Shown: in pieces, positions 8,826 through 17,532 of the stretch
Layout of the letters: each line of letters begins with the position of its first letter
Numbering within the stretch: the stretch's first letter is position 1
Assembly: GCA_033977085.1 (NCBI GenBank)
Contig: CP138906.1
Coordinates: 2,976,001 to 3,040,000, forward strand
Origin: Apirhabdus apintestini
GTDB taxonomy: Bacteria; Pseudomonadota; Gammaproteobacteria; Enterobacterales; Enterobacteriaceae
Direction of reading: 5' to 3'
DNA length: 64,000 nt
Position numbers and translations under genes: made by a program
Notes under the pieces: generated by a model
Databases searched by the model: none
What the model saw: only the letters and a program-made list of their open reading frames with translations
Told to the model about the DNA's origin: nothing

Positions 8826-8917
8826 TATTCCCTTTAACTAAAGGGGATAAACCTATAGTGAGATCATACTCAGATTTCATAAGAAGCACCGTTCCCCGCG
8901 CGAGCGGGGATAATCTC
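8826..8917 (+). CRISPR. Degenerate two-repeat mini-CRISPR in the cas8e-cas3 region
   Basis: The second repeat-like unit, 8889-8917, contains GTTCCCCGCGCGAGCGGGG then ATAA, identical over 23 bases to the second array's repeat (reverse strand) and degenerate at its 3' end. The first unit, about 8826-8854, keeps the crRNA handle ATAAACC and a hairpin of the same 6-bp stem/4-nt loop plan, but with a different stem (CCCTTT-AACT-AAAGGG). The hairpins are 63 bp apart, close to the 61-bp period of the arrays, giving one spacer of about 34 nt at 8855-8888. Transcribed on the plus strand it would yield a crRNA-like RNA. Confidence 0.65.
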
Positions 8918-9031
8918 CCCGCCTGTTCGCGCCGCCAATAACCATGCCACCCTCAGCATAAATTTCGCCAGCCATCACAGCGGGTTAGTTCACGTTCGCT
9001 GTAAAATTCCACATTATATCTACGGCTTTGG

Positions 9032-11865
9032 ATGGAAAGGATGATTGCGTCGACAGTTTCTACAGTTCAGGATTTTTTATCATATTGGGGGAAAACTAAC
9101 CGCTCGGGCAGACCCGGCAACGACCCCTATCATCTGCTGGCCTGGCACTGCCTGGACGTCGCCGCCTGCGCCCTGATAATAGTTAAACGCAATCAGTTCG
9201 GCATTAAAGACGTGTTAGCAGCCTGCGGGCTAACCGGTAAAAACGCCGAAAACTGGATAGCCTGGCTATTTGCCTGCCACGATATCGGCAAGTTTGCGCG
9301 CGGGTTTCAGCGCTTCGCTACCTTCCCCGGCAGCCCGCTGGTGCCTGCGCTGGCTGGCGTCGCCACCTCTCAGCGCCATGATGCATTAGGTTTCTATCTC
9401 TGGAGCACACTCACAAAGCGCTGGCGTGAAAAAGAGAGCGAGAACGAAATATTTAGCGATATTCCTTTAGCCGCGCGCACAAAACTGAAAAAGGCACTCG
9501 ATGTCTGGATGTCGGTCAGCACCGGCCATCACGGCATCCCGCCCGATACCCACGCGTCCGGGGGTTCGCTGGCCTTTGATGACGCGGATATCACGGCCGC
9601 AGAACATTTCCTCGCGGCGCTAAGTCAGTTATTTCCGGTTACCCTGCCCGCCGCCTGGGAAACCCAGGAAGGCACGCAGGCGCTCAGGGAGCACAGTTGG
9701 TTTTTCGCCGGTGTAATGACCCTTGCCGACTGGATGGGCTCGGATGAAACCCAGTTTCCGCTAATAAGCGCGCCCATGCCCATCGCCAACTACTGGTCTC
9801 AGAGCCGTGAAAAAGCCCGGCGCGCGGCGGCCCGGCTCCCGGCCCACGCCGCCCACAGCGCGTGGCGCTCCCCGCAAACGCTGTTCCCTTTTATCGACAC
9901 GCTCACGCCGCTGCAGCAATTGGCTACCACGCTGGATATCTCCGCCCCCGGCCCGCAGCTTATTATTATGGAAGACGTGACCGGCGCGGGGAAAACCGAA
10001 GCCGCGCTGATCCTCGCCCAGCGCCTGCTGTCTGCCGGCAAAGGCCGGGGCTTTACGTGGGGCTGCCGACGATGGCGACCGCCAATGCCATGTATCAGCG
10101 GCTGGCCGGCGCATACCGCGCGCTGTTTGTGGATGACGCCAGACCATCGCTGATTCTGGCGCACGGCGGGCGCGACATGTCATCGCTATTTCGGGAGTCC
10201 GTCTGGCAGCCGGAGAGCGAAACGGCGGAAAATTATAGCCAGGACGACGCCAGCGCCACGGCGGAGTGCCACGTCTGGTTCACCGACTCGCGCAAAAAGG
10301 CGCTGCTGGCGGACATCGGCGTCGGCACGCTGGATCAGGTCCTGATGTCCGTGATGCAGTTTCGCCACCAGTCCCTGCGTTTACTCGGCATGCACAATAA
10401 AATCCTGCTGCTCGACGAAGTTCACGCCTACGACGGCTATATGGTGAGGCTACTGGAAGGGCTACTGCACTTTCACGCCGCCAGCGGCGGCAGCGCGATC
10501 ATCCTGAGCGCCACCCTCCCCGCCTCGCTGCGAGAAAAGCTGCTCGCCGCCTTTCACCAGGGGCCGGTTTTAGCGCGCCGCTGCCGCCCAAAGAGGCCGA
10601 ATACCCTGGCTGTCTCACCTGGCGGCTACGGGGCTTGACACGCCGCCGCTGGAAACCCGGCGCGAGGTAAAGCGCCGGGTCGCGGTGGACTGGATATATA
10701 CCTGCGACGACGCGCTGGCGCTTATCTGGCAGGCAGTTGAAGCCGGCCAGTGCGTATGCTGGATCCGCAACACCGTTGATGACGCCATCGCCGTCTTCCT
10801 GCGCCTGCTGAAAGATGGCAGACTGCCCGCCGAGGATCTGCTGCTGTTTCACAGCCGCTTCGCGTTTGCCGACAGAATGGCGATTGAAGAACAGACGCTA
10901 AACTGGTTCGGCAAAAGCGCACCGGGGAATATGCGCCGGGGCAAAGTGCTTATCGCGACCCAGGTCGTAGAACAGAGCCTGGATCTTGATTTTGACGTAA
11001 TGATTTCCGATCTCGCGCCGGTTGATTTATTAATCCAGCGCGCCGGGCGCTTGCAGCGCCATATTCGCGACGCATGCGGGCAATGTAAAACCGAACTTCC
11101 CGATGAGCGCCCGTCACCGGTGTTACACATTCTGGCTCCGGAATGGCAGCCCGACGCGAAAAATGGCTGGCTGGGTGAGGCGCTAAGCGGCACCGGCTAC
11201 GTTTACCCGGATCACGCCACGCTGTGGCGCACCCAGGCGCTGTTGCGCTCGCATGGGGTAATCGATATGCCCGGCAACGCCAGAGCGCTGATCGACGGCG
11301 TATATGAGCAAAAATTACGGCGCCGGACACGCTGCAGGACATCACCGGCTTCACTTTCGACTTAAGCGAGAATAGCGCGCATCAGCCGCCCGGCGGCGTT
11401 TCTCCGCTAAAATCGAGATGTCCGATACGCTGCAGAAAAGCGCCAATGCCGCTTACGGCAAAAACCTCGGTAAGCGCGCCGAGGCCGCGCAATTTCTGCT
11501 ACAGCGAAATAAGGGCTACTGCCGGAAGGCCAGCAAATTGTTATGGGAAAAGGACGTGGAGTTTTCTACCCGCCTCGGTGAAAAACCGTCGACGTTTATC
11601 TCGCCTGCCAGGATGAAGAAATGCGGCTGCGCCCTATCGTCAACGACAGCGATTTCGGCTGGGAAAAGAGCCGCCTTTCCGTTCGCCTCACCTGGTGGCA
11701 AAAGCACGCTGCGGCGCTTAACTGCCCGGACGAAGCTACTCTCGAACAATTCCGCCACCGCATACGGCGCCCGGCGGCGCTGGTAATTATGGTTTCGGCG
11801 CAGGAGAAGCCCCGTATTACAGCAAACGCTTTGGGCTAACCGGTAATACGCCAGTGGCGGAGTGA
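9032..11865 (+). CDS. cas3: CRISPR-associated helicase-nuclease Cas3, several frame breaks
   Basis: HD nuclease plus superfamily 2 helicase that degrades Cascade-bound DNA. Start ATG 9032 (alternative 9041). HD motif in ACHDIGKFARGF; second metal-site region in STGHHGIPPD; SLADW-like FAGVMTLADWMGS. Walker A reads DVTGAGKTEAAL, DEVH box in LLLDEVHAYDGY, motif III SATLPASLREK, and motifs V/VI in ATQVVEQSLDLDFD and LIQRAGRLQRH. Indels near 10050, 10590, 11320, 11400-11600 and 11800 break the frame; the last fragment reads YYSKRFGLTGNTPVAE and stops at 11865. Restored length is about 944 aa. It is divergent from cas8e, unlike E. coli K-12 where cas3 runs with the operon. Confidence 0.93.
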
Positions 11866-12749
11866 CCTGAATTAAAACGCAGCTTGCCGCCATCGGGCGT
11901 CGGCGCGATTACACCGGGCGAGCGCCCCGGCGCGATGGTTACCGCCATTGGGCGTCGGCGCGGTTACGCCGGGCGGGCGCCGCAGCGCGGTGATTGCCGC
12001 CCAGAGGCGCCCCAACCGCAACAGGCGGCGCATTTAGACATCCGGGCGCGGCTAACGCAGGAGCGCGGCTTTCATCAAGACAGCCAGCCTGTGCGCCCGG
12101 CAGCGGCGGTACGGCACTTTCTTTTGTACAGCCGCTTTAGCAAACATCCAGCCTTAAACGCGCCCGGTTAGCCCCCATCCATATCGTTCAGGCACGGGAA
12201 AGTATCTCTTTGCCAGCCCTGAGCTTATTTGCAGGCTGTTCTGCCAGGCTTTTTTGTGAATATTTATGCTGAGAATCGCCTGCCCGTAGTTTATTCCACC
12301 ACTCCACCCTATCAATATGTGCGCTATTTAAGGCCGGTTACTGGACTTTATCTCCCATTGGATATCGCATAAAAATACGCGCCGGGCGATTGTCATCCGG
12401 CACTTAAGTATTGTGGCGAAACGATAACGTTATGAAATAGCAATAAGGTGATTAATCCGAATAAAAATACCCTAAAACCTCAAAATACCCCCTCACTCAT
12501 CTTTACTTACCGGCCAAGAATAACCGGTTTTTGAAGTAAAAATTCATTTAAGAATAGTCACCTTGTAAAGTTATCCTTATAAAACAAAAGATTAACACAC
12601 AAACAATAAAGTGACTTTTCTTAAAGGTTTTATTCGGTATTTTCTTTATCAATCCAGTAAGTACTATCTCAAACCAGAGGGAGCAAATAGGAAGCCCCTT
12701 TTTCACATCAACGGAAGATATTCAACACCGGGAAAACAGGAGTTGTAAG
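11866..12749. other. Non-coding stretch between cas3 and the DUF1120 genes, with a GC-rich tandem duplication
   Basis: No convincing gene. From 11887 a GC-rich unit is repeated with a 55-bp period: CCGCCATCGGGCGTCGGCGC at 11887 and CCGCCATTGGGCGTCGGCGC at 11942, with a third partial start near 11995. As 55 is not a multiple of three, it does not look coding. From about 12400 the sequence turns AT-rich, as expected of a promoter region for the downstream secreted-protein genes; a palindrome ATAACGTTAT lies near 12426. No defined promoter is assigned. Confidence 0.5.
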
Positions 12750-13436
12750 ATGTTTAGTAAAGGGAAAATTATCGCCGCCGCCGCTCTGGCGCTGGCAGTG
12801 AACAGCGCAATGGCCGCTGATAGCGTTGACGTTAAAGTTATCGGTACTATTGTTCCCGCAGCCTGTACTCCAGCGCTGGAAGGTGGTGACACCATCGATT
12901 ACGGCACGATTAAAGCTGATACCCTCGCTCAGGATGATTACACCGTATTAGCGGAGAAAAACCTAAACTTCTCCATCAAATGTGATGCTGCCGCAAAAAT
13001 TTCTATTCATGGCATCGATGCCAGAGCGGATAGCATTATCAGACCTGTAGGAAAAACCTTTGGCAGTACGACCATTACAGGTACGTCAAAAATGTTTGGT
13101 CTGGGTAAGGCTGACAGCAAGGGAATTGGCAGCTACTTAATGTGGATTGAGCCAGATACCGTATCATTAGATGGTACCACGGGTGCGGATGCTATTTTTA
13201 CCCGCACTCAGCCAACCTCCACGGCCAAGTGGGAAAAAACCGATGTTAAGGGCGTGCGTCCTACCCAAGGCTATTACTACTCATGGGCCAAAGCTGGCTC
13301 TCTACTACCCGTCGCCTTTAAGACCATGACGGGCGCGCTTTCCGTACAGGCCGCCATTAATAAAGGCTCTGAGCTCGATCTGACTAAGGCCGTGCACCTC
13401 GACGGTATGTCCACCATTGAAGTGTACTATCTGTAA
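12750..13436 (+). CDS. DUF1120-family exported fimbria-like protein, copy 1
   Basis: Intact 228-residue protein with a signal peptide (MFSKGKIIAAAALALAVNSAMA, cleavage after AMA) and mature start ADSVDVKVIGTIVPAACTPAL. DUF1120 proteins are enterobacterial secreted proteins with fimbrial-subunit-like cysteines and unknown function; here Cys pairs occur in PAACTPAL and SIKCDAAA. The C-terminal NKGSELDLTKAVHLDGMSTIEVYYL is nearly identical in all three tandem copies. RBS CAGGAG precedes the ATG. The three paralogues share ends but diverge in the middle, like surface-exposed subunits. No chaperone or usher gene is adjacent. Confidence 0.85.
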   Translation: MFSKGKIIAAAALALAVNSAMAADSVDVKVIGTIVPAACTPALEGGDTIDYGTIKADTLAQDDYTVLAEKNLNFSIKCDAAAKISIHGIDARADSIIRPVGKTFGSTTITGTSKMFGLGKADSKGIGSYLMWIEPDTVSLDGTTGADAIFTRTQPTSTAKWEKTDVKGVRPTQGYYYSWAKAGSLLPVAFKTMTGALSVQAAINKGSELDLTKAVHLDGMSTIEVYYL

Positions 13437-13579
13437 TCACTGCTTCTGTCGTTGATTCATTCCTTATGTGTGAAGGCCCAAAGTTTAGGTCTTATTTACA
13501 CTGTTAAATGCCGACTAATACTTATCTTGCTTTATATAACTGAATCATATTTAGCACCATGGGAAACAGGAGTTTCATC

Positions 13580-14248
13580 ATGTTCAGTAAAGGGAAAATT
13601 ATCGCCGCCGCCGCTCTGGCGCTGGCAGTCAACAGCGCGATGGCCGCTGATAGCGTTGACGTTAAAGTTATCGGCACCATCGTCCCAACGGCCTGCACTC
13701 CGGCACTGGCCGGCGGCAACACCATCGATTACGGCACCATCAAAGCCAGCAATATCGCACCGGATGACTATACCGTGCTGCCGAAAAAGCTTGTCAATTT
13801 TACTATTACCTGTGACGCACCGGCAAAAGTCGCTCTTAAGACCATTGATGCGAAAAGCGACTCATTGGTCCGACCTATTGGCAAAACGATACTGACCGTG
13901 GGCGTCGATGATTCCACCCCTATGCAGGGGCTGGGTATGAACGGAACTCAAAAAATTGGCGCTTATCGTATGTTACTCAGCGCGGTTAGCGTCGATGGCG
14001 GGACTCCCGTCAAATATCTTCTGTCTAAGGATAATGGCGCTTCCTGGCTTAAGCCGCTTTATGTATGGCTAAGCCCGGGCTCTATAGCCACGGTCGGTAC
14101 GCTTGACGGCGATAATGCACCGCTGGCTTTCACTACCTTAAATGGAACTTTTCAGCTGCAGGCCGCCATCAATAAAGGCTCTGAGCTGGATCTGACAAAG
14201 GCGGTGCATCTCGACGGTATGTCCACCATCGAGCTGTATTATCTGTAA
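13580..14248 (+). CDS. DUF1120-family exported fimbria-like protein, copy 2
   Basis: Intact 222-residue paralogue. I place the start at ATG 13580 (MFSKGKIIAAAALALA) after AGGAG at 13568-13572, rather than the upstream in-frame ATG at 13559, since this matches the start of copy 1. The signal peptide and first 40 mature residues are almost identical to copy 1 (IVPTACTPALAGGNTIDYGT), the middle differs (SAVSVDGGTPVKYLLSKDNG), and the C-terminus converges again on SELDLTKAVHLDGMSTIELYYL. Function unknown; position and likeness suggest one family expressed as a group. Confidence 0.85.
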   Translation: MFSKGKIIAAAALALAVNSAMAADSVDVKVIGTIVPTACTPALAGGNTIDYGTIKASNIAPDDYTVLPKKLVNFTITCDAPAKVALKTIDAKSDSLVRPIGKTILTVGVDDSTPMQGLGMNGTQKIGAYRMLLSAVSVDGGTPVKYLLSKDNGASWLKPLYVWLSPGSIATVGTLDGDNAPLAFTTLNGTFQLQAAINKGSELDLTKAVHLDGMSTIELYYL

Positions 14249-14283
14249 TTGTTGCTTTATTCGTTTATTGCTTGCTTGTGCGT

Positions 14284-14309
14284 TAAGGCCCAGAACCTGG
14301 GCCTTATTT
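14284..14309 (+). terminator. Hairpin terminator after DUF1120 copy 2
   Basis: TAAGGCCCAG-AAC-CTGGGCCTTA (10-bp stem, 3-nt loop) followed by TTTC, 36 bp after the stop codon. A weaker relic of the same hairpin follows copy 1 near 13470-13497. Each copy thus appears to have been duplicated together with its terminator. Confidence 0.7.
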
Positions 14310-14391
14310 CCGCTGCCGAATGCAGGCTAAAACTCACCTTATTTTATGTATAAGAATGATACTTAGCACCGTGGATAACAGGAGTTTTAAG

Positions 14392-15086
14392 ATGTTGGGT
14401 AAAGGGAATATTATCGCCGCCGCCGCTATTTTGCTGGCCACCAATGCCGCGATGGCCGCTGATAGCGTTGACGTTAAGGTTATTGGCACCATTGTACCAG
14501 CGGCGTGTAAGCCCGCGCTGGCCGGCGGTGACACCATCGATTACGGCACCATTAAAGCCAGCGCCATTAATATGGATGATTACACCTCGCTTCCGATAAA
14601 AACCGTCGAATTCTCAATTAAATGCGACGCTCCCAGCAAAGTAGCGATACGCTCCATTGATTTACAAAAAGACAGCAGAGTTATCCCCGTTGGCCAGAAA
14701 GCCCTGGATGGAAAAACGTATACTGCTACGTCGAAATATATTGCCGGATTAGGTTCCGATAATGGAAAAAAGTGGGCGGCTATGGAATGATATTGATTGG
14801 TACCGATGTCACTATTGACGGAAGCATCACGCCGGGGGTGATATTTTCTGATAACAACGGCGCATCCTGGAACGGCGGCACCTCAAACTTTGGCGCCTGG
14901 ATTACGCCAGGAACCAGTAACTACACTTACAGCTTCTCAAAAGATGGTGAAAATACTCCGTTAGCGTTCACCACTTTAACCGGAACACTGCAAACCCAAG
15001 CCTATATTAATAAAGGTTCTGAGCTGGATCTCACCAAAGCTGTGCACCTTAACGGGCAAACCACCATCGAACTATATTACCTGTAA
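14392..15086 (+). CDS. DUF1120-family exported fimbria-like protein, copy 3, one frame break
   Basis: Third paralogue, starting MLGKGNIIAAAAILLATNAA at 14392 after CAGGAG. The N-terminal half ends prematurely near 14790, and the C-terminal half continues in another frame. The break is in an A run at 14765-14770: one more A gives DNGKKVGGYGMILIGTDVTI and restores a protein of about 231 aa. It ends SELDLTKAVHLNGQTTIELYYL. The central region (FSDNNGASWNGGTSNFGAWI) is again distinct from the other two copies. Likely an intact gene with a sequencing indel. Confidence 0.82.
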
Positions 15087-15118
15087 TTAAATTACACATT
15101 CCTCGATCGCTCCTTTGT

Positions 15119-15150
15119 ATAAGGCTCCGCGCGTCGGAGCCTTATTTTTT
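15119..15150 (+). terminator. Hairpin terminator after DUF1120 copy 3
   Basis: ATAAGGCTCCG-CGCGT-CGGAGCCTTAT followed by TTTTT (11-bp stem, 5-nt loop). Strong intrinsic terminator closing the three-gene cluster before the CRISPR array. Confidence 0.85.
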
Positions 15151-15558
15151 GAGGTTGCTGCTAACAAAACAGAGAATTAATCCGGCGCAGGTTCACGCAG
15201 CCGCGGGCACTTTTTCTATATTTGCTCACAAAATGTGAGCAACATGAAAATTAGTCGGCGCTGCCCGTCTGTTAGCGATATAAGGCGAACGGGCTCACTT
15301 AGATGAGCCGACTATCATCCAATTGATTTTTATGTAATATTTTCTCTATTATTCCTTTAAATTGTCTATCTGATGTGCTCAAAACGGTGCGTTTTTGTCA
15401 GACAGGCACTCACTCACGCGTTAAGAAATCGCGTATGACGCGCCCCCACTTCCGGATAACAATCTTTCCCTCTACTCTGAAAAACCGGGGCGTAAATGGT
15501 GAGTTAGCCCCAGGCACGAGGACCACGCTGGGTTATGGCACGGCATTCCTTAGCGGGT
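15151..15558. other. Non-coding stretch between the DUF1120 cluster and CRISPR-2
   Basis: About 400 bp without a convincing gene, repeat or RNA. The short open frames here are unlike any protein and run into the CRISPR repeats. This is the leader-distal (oldest) end of the array, so it may contain decayed repeats, but none is recognisable beyond the repeat at 15559. Confidence 0.5.
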
Positions 15559-16556
15559 CGGTTTATCCCGCTTGCGCGGGGAACACTATCAACCGCACCA
15601 CCATGACGCGATAGTTGCCGGTTTATCTCCGCTCGCGCGGGGAACACCGCGTGGAGAGGATAAAAAATCTAAAAATGCGGTTTATCCCGCTCGCGCGGGG
15701 AACACAATATATTTTGTCCCGTTACTGTCGACCTGGACGGTTTATCCCGCTCGCGCGGGGAACACGCGCACTGGTGCGCAGGTACGTGGTCCAATCCCGG
15801 TTTATCCCGCTCGCGCGGGGAACACGATGATGGGCATCATCCCCAACAACACAGGCGGCGGTTTATCCCCGCTCGCGCGGGGAACACCGGGTGTGGCCCC
15901 GTCGATGACGAACATGCCGCGGTTTATCCCCGCTCGCGCGGGGAACACAGCCAGCTTACAGGCCACCTGGATTAACGGTGCGGTTTATCCCCGCTCGCGC
16001 GGGGAACACATCAATGTCCACGAAGTCAGGACGCACTACCGCGGTTTATCCCGCTCGCGCGGGGAACACGTTCTGACGTTGACCGAGTGGATCTCCTCAA
16101 CCGGTTTATCCCCGCTCGCGCGGGGAACACCTGGATCTGATGGATAAATATTTCCCCCATAGCGGTTTATCCTCGCTCGCGCGGGGAACACGTCTAGATA
16201 AGGCTCCGACACATAAATACAACGCGGTTTATCCCCGCTCGCGCGGGGAACACGTTTTCCGCAGCGCCGCCAGAGCCAGCGCGCCCGGTTTATCCCGCTC
16301 GCGCGGGGAACACCCTATTTGGTTACCTATCGCAGCCGCCGCGCCTGGTTTATCCCGCTCGCGCGGGGAACACAAATGACATTACGCCGCCTCCTGATGT
16401 CTGCGCGGTTTATCCCCGCTCGCGCGGGGAACACCTCACCATCACGGCGGGTTTTAATGGTTAAGCCGGTTTATCTCCGCTCGCGCGGGGAACACGCGGG
16501 GAGACACAGATCAACCTGGATGGAGTGCGGTTTATCCCCGCTCGCGCGGGGAACAC
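15559..16556 (-). CRISPR. Type I-E CRISPR array, 17 repeats and 16 spacers
   Basis: Repeats begin at 15559, 15619, 15678, 15738, 15798, 15859, 15920, 15981, 16042, 16102, 16163, 16225, 16286, 16346, 16406, 16467 and 16528. The 29-nt form reads CGGTTTATCCCCGCTCGCGC then GGGGAACAC on the plus strand, so transcription is on the minus strand from the cysH side. Ten repeats are 29 nt; seven (15559, 15678, 15738, 15798, 16042, 16286, 16346) are 28 nt, lacking one C of the CCCC run. Three carry a C-to-T in that run (15619, 16163, 16467). All spacers are 30-33 nt and distinct. I see no spacer matching elsewhere in this window. Confidence 0.98.
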
Positions 16557-16690
16557 CCTTAGCGTAACTAGCTGTTTAATATACTATTTATTGGCAAATA
16601 AAATCCCACCAAAAAATCGCTCAAAAAACAGCATCACAAAGAGCGCTAACCGTATGATTTAAAGAAATAGAAAATAGAGGATAGGGTTGA
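16557..16690 (-). promoter_or_regulatory. AT-rich CRISPR-2 leader
   Basis: Reading on the minus strand toward the array, the 130 bp before repeat 16528 are AT-rich with T tracts (GCTGTTTTTTGAGCGATTTT) and TATATTAAAC near 16577. An IHF-like site (AATCATACGGTTA on the minus strand, one mismatch to WATCAANNNNTTR) lies at 16647-16659. This is the expected place of the promoter and integration leader, and suggests this array, not array 1, is the active one. Confidence 0.6.
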
Positions 16691-16744
16691 TATCACATTC
16701 TACCGAAAAGATGCCTCAAAAATCTTCGCAATGGGGCGTAAACC

Positions 16745-17479
16745 TCAGCCTTCGTGCAGGCCGCACTCCCGCTTTAAGCCGAAAAAGCGCGTTTCCTCTT
16801 CGCTCATGCCCGGTTCCCATTTGCGGGTTGTGTGCGTATCACCGACGGATAAATAACCCTCATCCCACAGTGGGTGATAAGACAGCCCGTGATGCTGCAG
16901 GTATTGGTAAACTGCGCGGTTATCCCAGTCGATAATCGGTAGCACCTTAAATATCCCGCGCGCTATCGCCAGTACAGGTAAATGCGCACGGCTGGCGGAC
17001 TGTTCGCGCCGCAGGCCGGCAAACCAGGTTTGAGCATTTAATTCGCGCAGGGCGCGATCCATCGGCTCAACTTTATTAATTGCATTATATTTTTCAATGC
17101 CGTCAACGCCTTGCTCCCAAAGCTTCCCGTAGCGGGCCTCCTGCCAGGCCGCGCTTTGCGCTGCGCGGTACACTTTCAGGTTCAACTGGAGTTTGTCGCT
17201 TAGCATATCGATGAAGCGATACGTTTCAGGGAACAAATAGCCGGTATCGGTCAGGATCACCGGGATACCCGGTGCGACCTGGTTGACTAAATGCAGGCAC
17301 ACAGCCGCCTGAATGCCAAAACTTGAGGAAAGCACGTGTTCACCAGGCAAGTGCGCCAGCGCCCACGCAACGCGCGCTTCGGCGCCAAGGGAAGCCAGCC
17401 GCTGATTGTCGTGCGCCAGCGCCTGCTCGCGTTCGGCTTGCGGCTGCGCATTTAACGTATTAAGACAGAATTCAGACGT
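16745..17479 (-). CDS. cysH: Phosphoadenosine phosphosulfate reductase CysH, apparent ACG start
   Basis: Reduces PAPS to sulfite with thioredoxin. PP-loop and catalytic features are present: LSSSFGIQAAVCLHLVNQ, PVILTDTGYLFPETYRFID, LRREQSASRAHLPVL and the C-terminal catalytic cysteine in GLKRECGLHEG. Homology and the GAGG ribosome site (five bases upstream) put the start at 17479, giving exactly 244 codons as in E. coli, but the codon there is ACG rather than ATG (ACG TCT GAA TTC). Either a rare non-AUG start or a base error. Third gene of cysJIH, 53 bp after cysI. Confidence 0.93.
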   Translation of the reverse strand, partial: TSEFCLNTLNAQPQAEREQALAHDNQRLASLGAEARVAWALAHLPGEHVLSSSFGIQAAVCLHLVNQVAPGIPVILTDTGYLFPETYRFIDMLSDKLQLNLKVYRAAQSAAWQEARYGKLWEQGVDGIEKYNAINKVEPMDRALRELNAQTWFAGLRREQSASRAHLPVLAIARGIFKVLPIIDWDNRAVYQYLQHHGLSYHPLWDEGYLSVGDTHTTRKWEPGMSEEETRFFGLKRECGLHEG

Positions 17480-17532
17480 CGTTACCTCGTTTATCAGCCT
17501 GCCGGAAGTACGCCGGAAACCCGGCGCGTGCG

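Noticed and set aside
16192..16224. Spacer sharing ATAAGGCTCCG with the terminator at 15119, possible self-targeting
   Set aside because: Only 11 bases match, outside a convincing seed/PAM context; likely chance.
15572..16567. Plus-strand open frames with a repeated proline/arginine-rich motif (YPARAGNT / SPLARGT)
   Set aside because: They are translations of the CRISPR repeats; the repeats have no stop in some frames. The same holds for 1853-2227.
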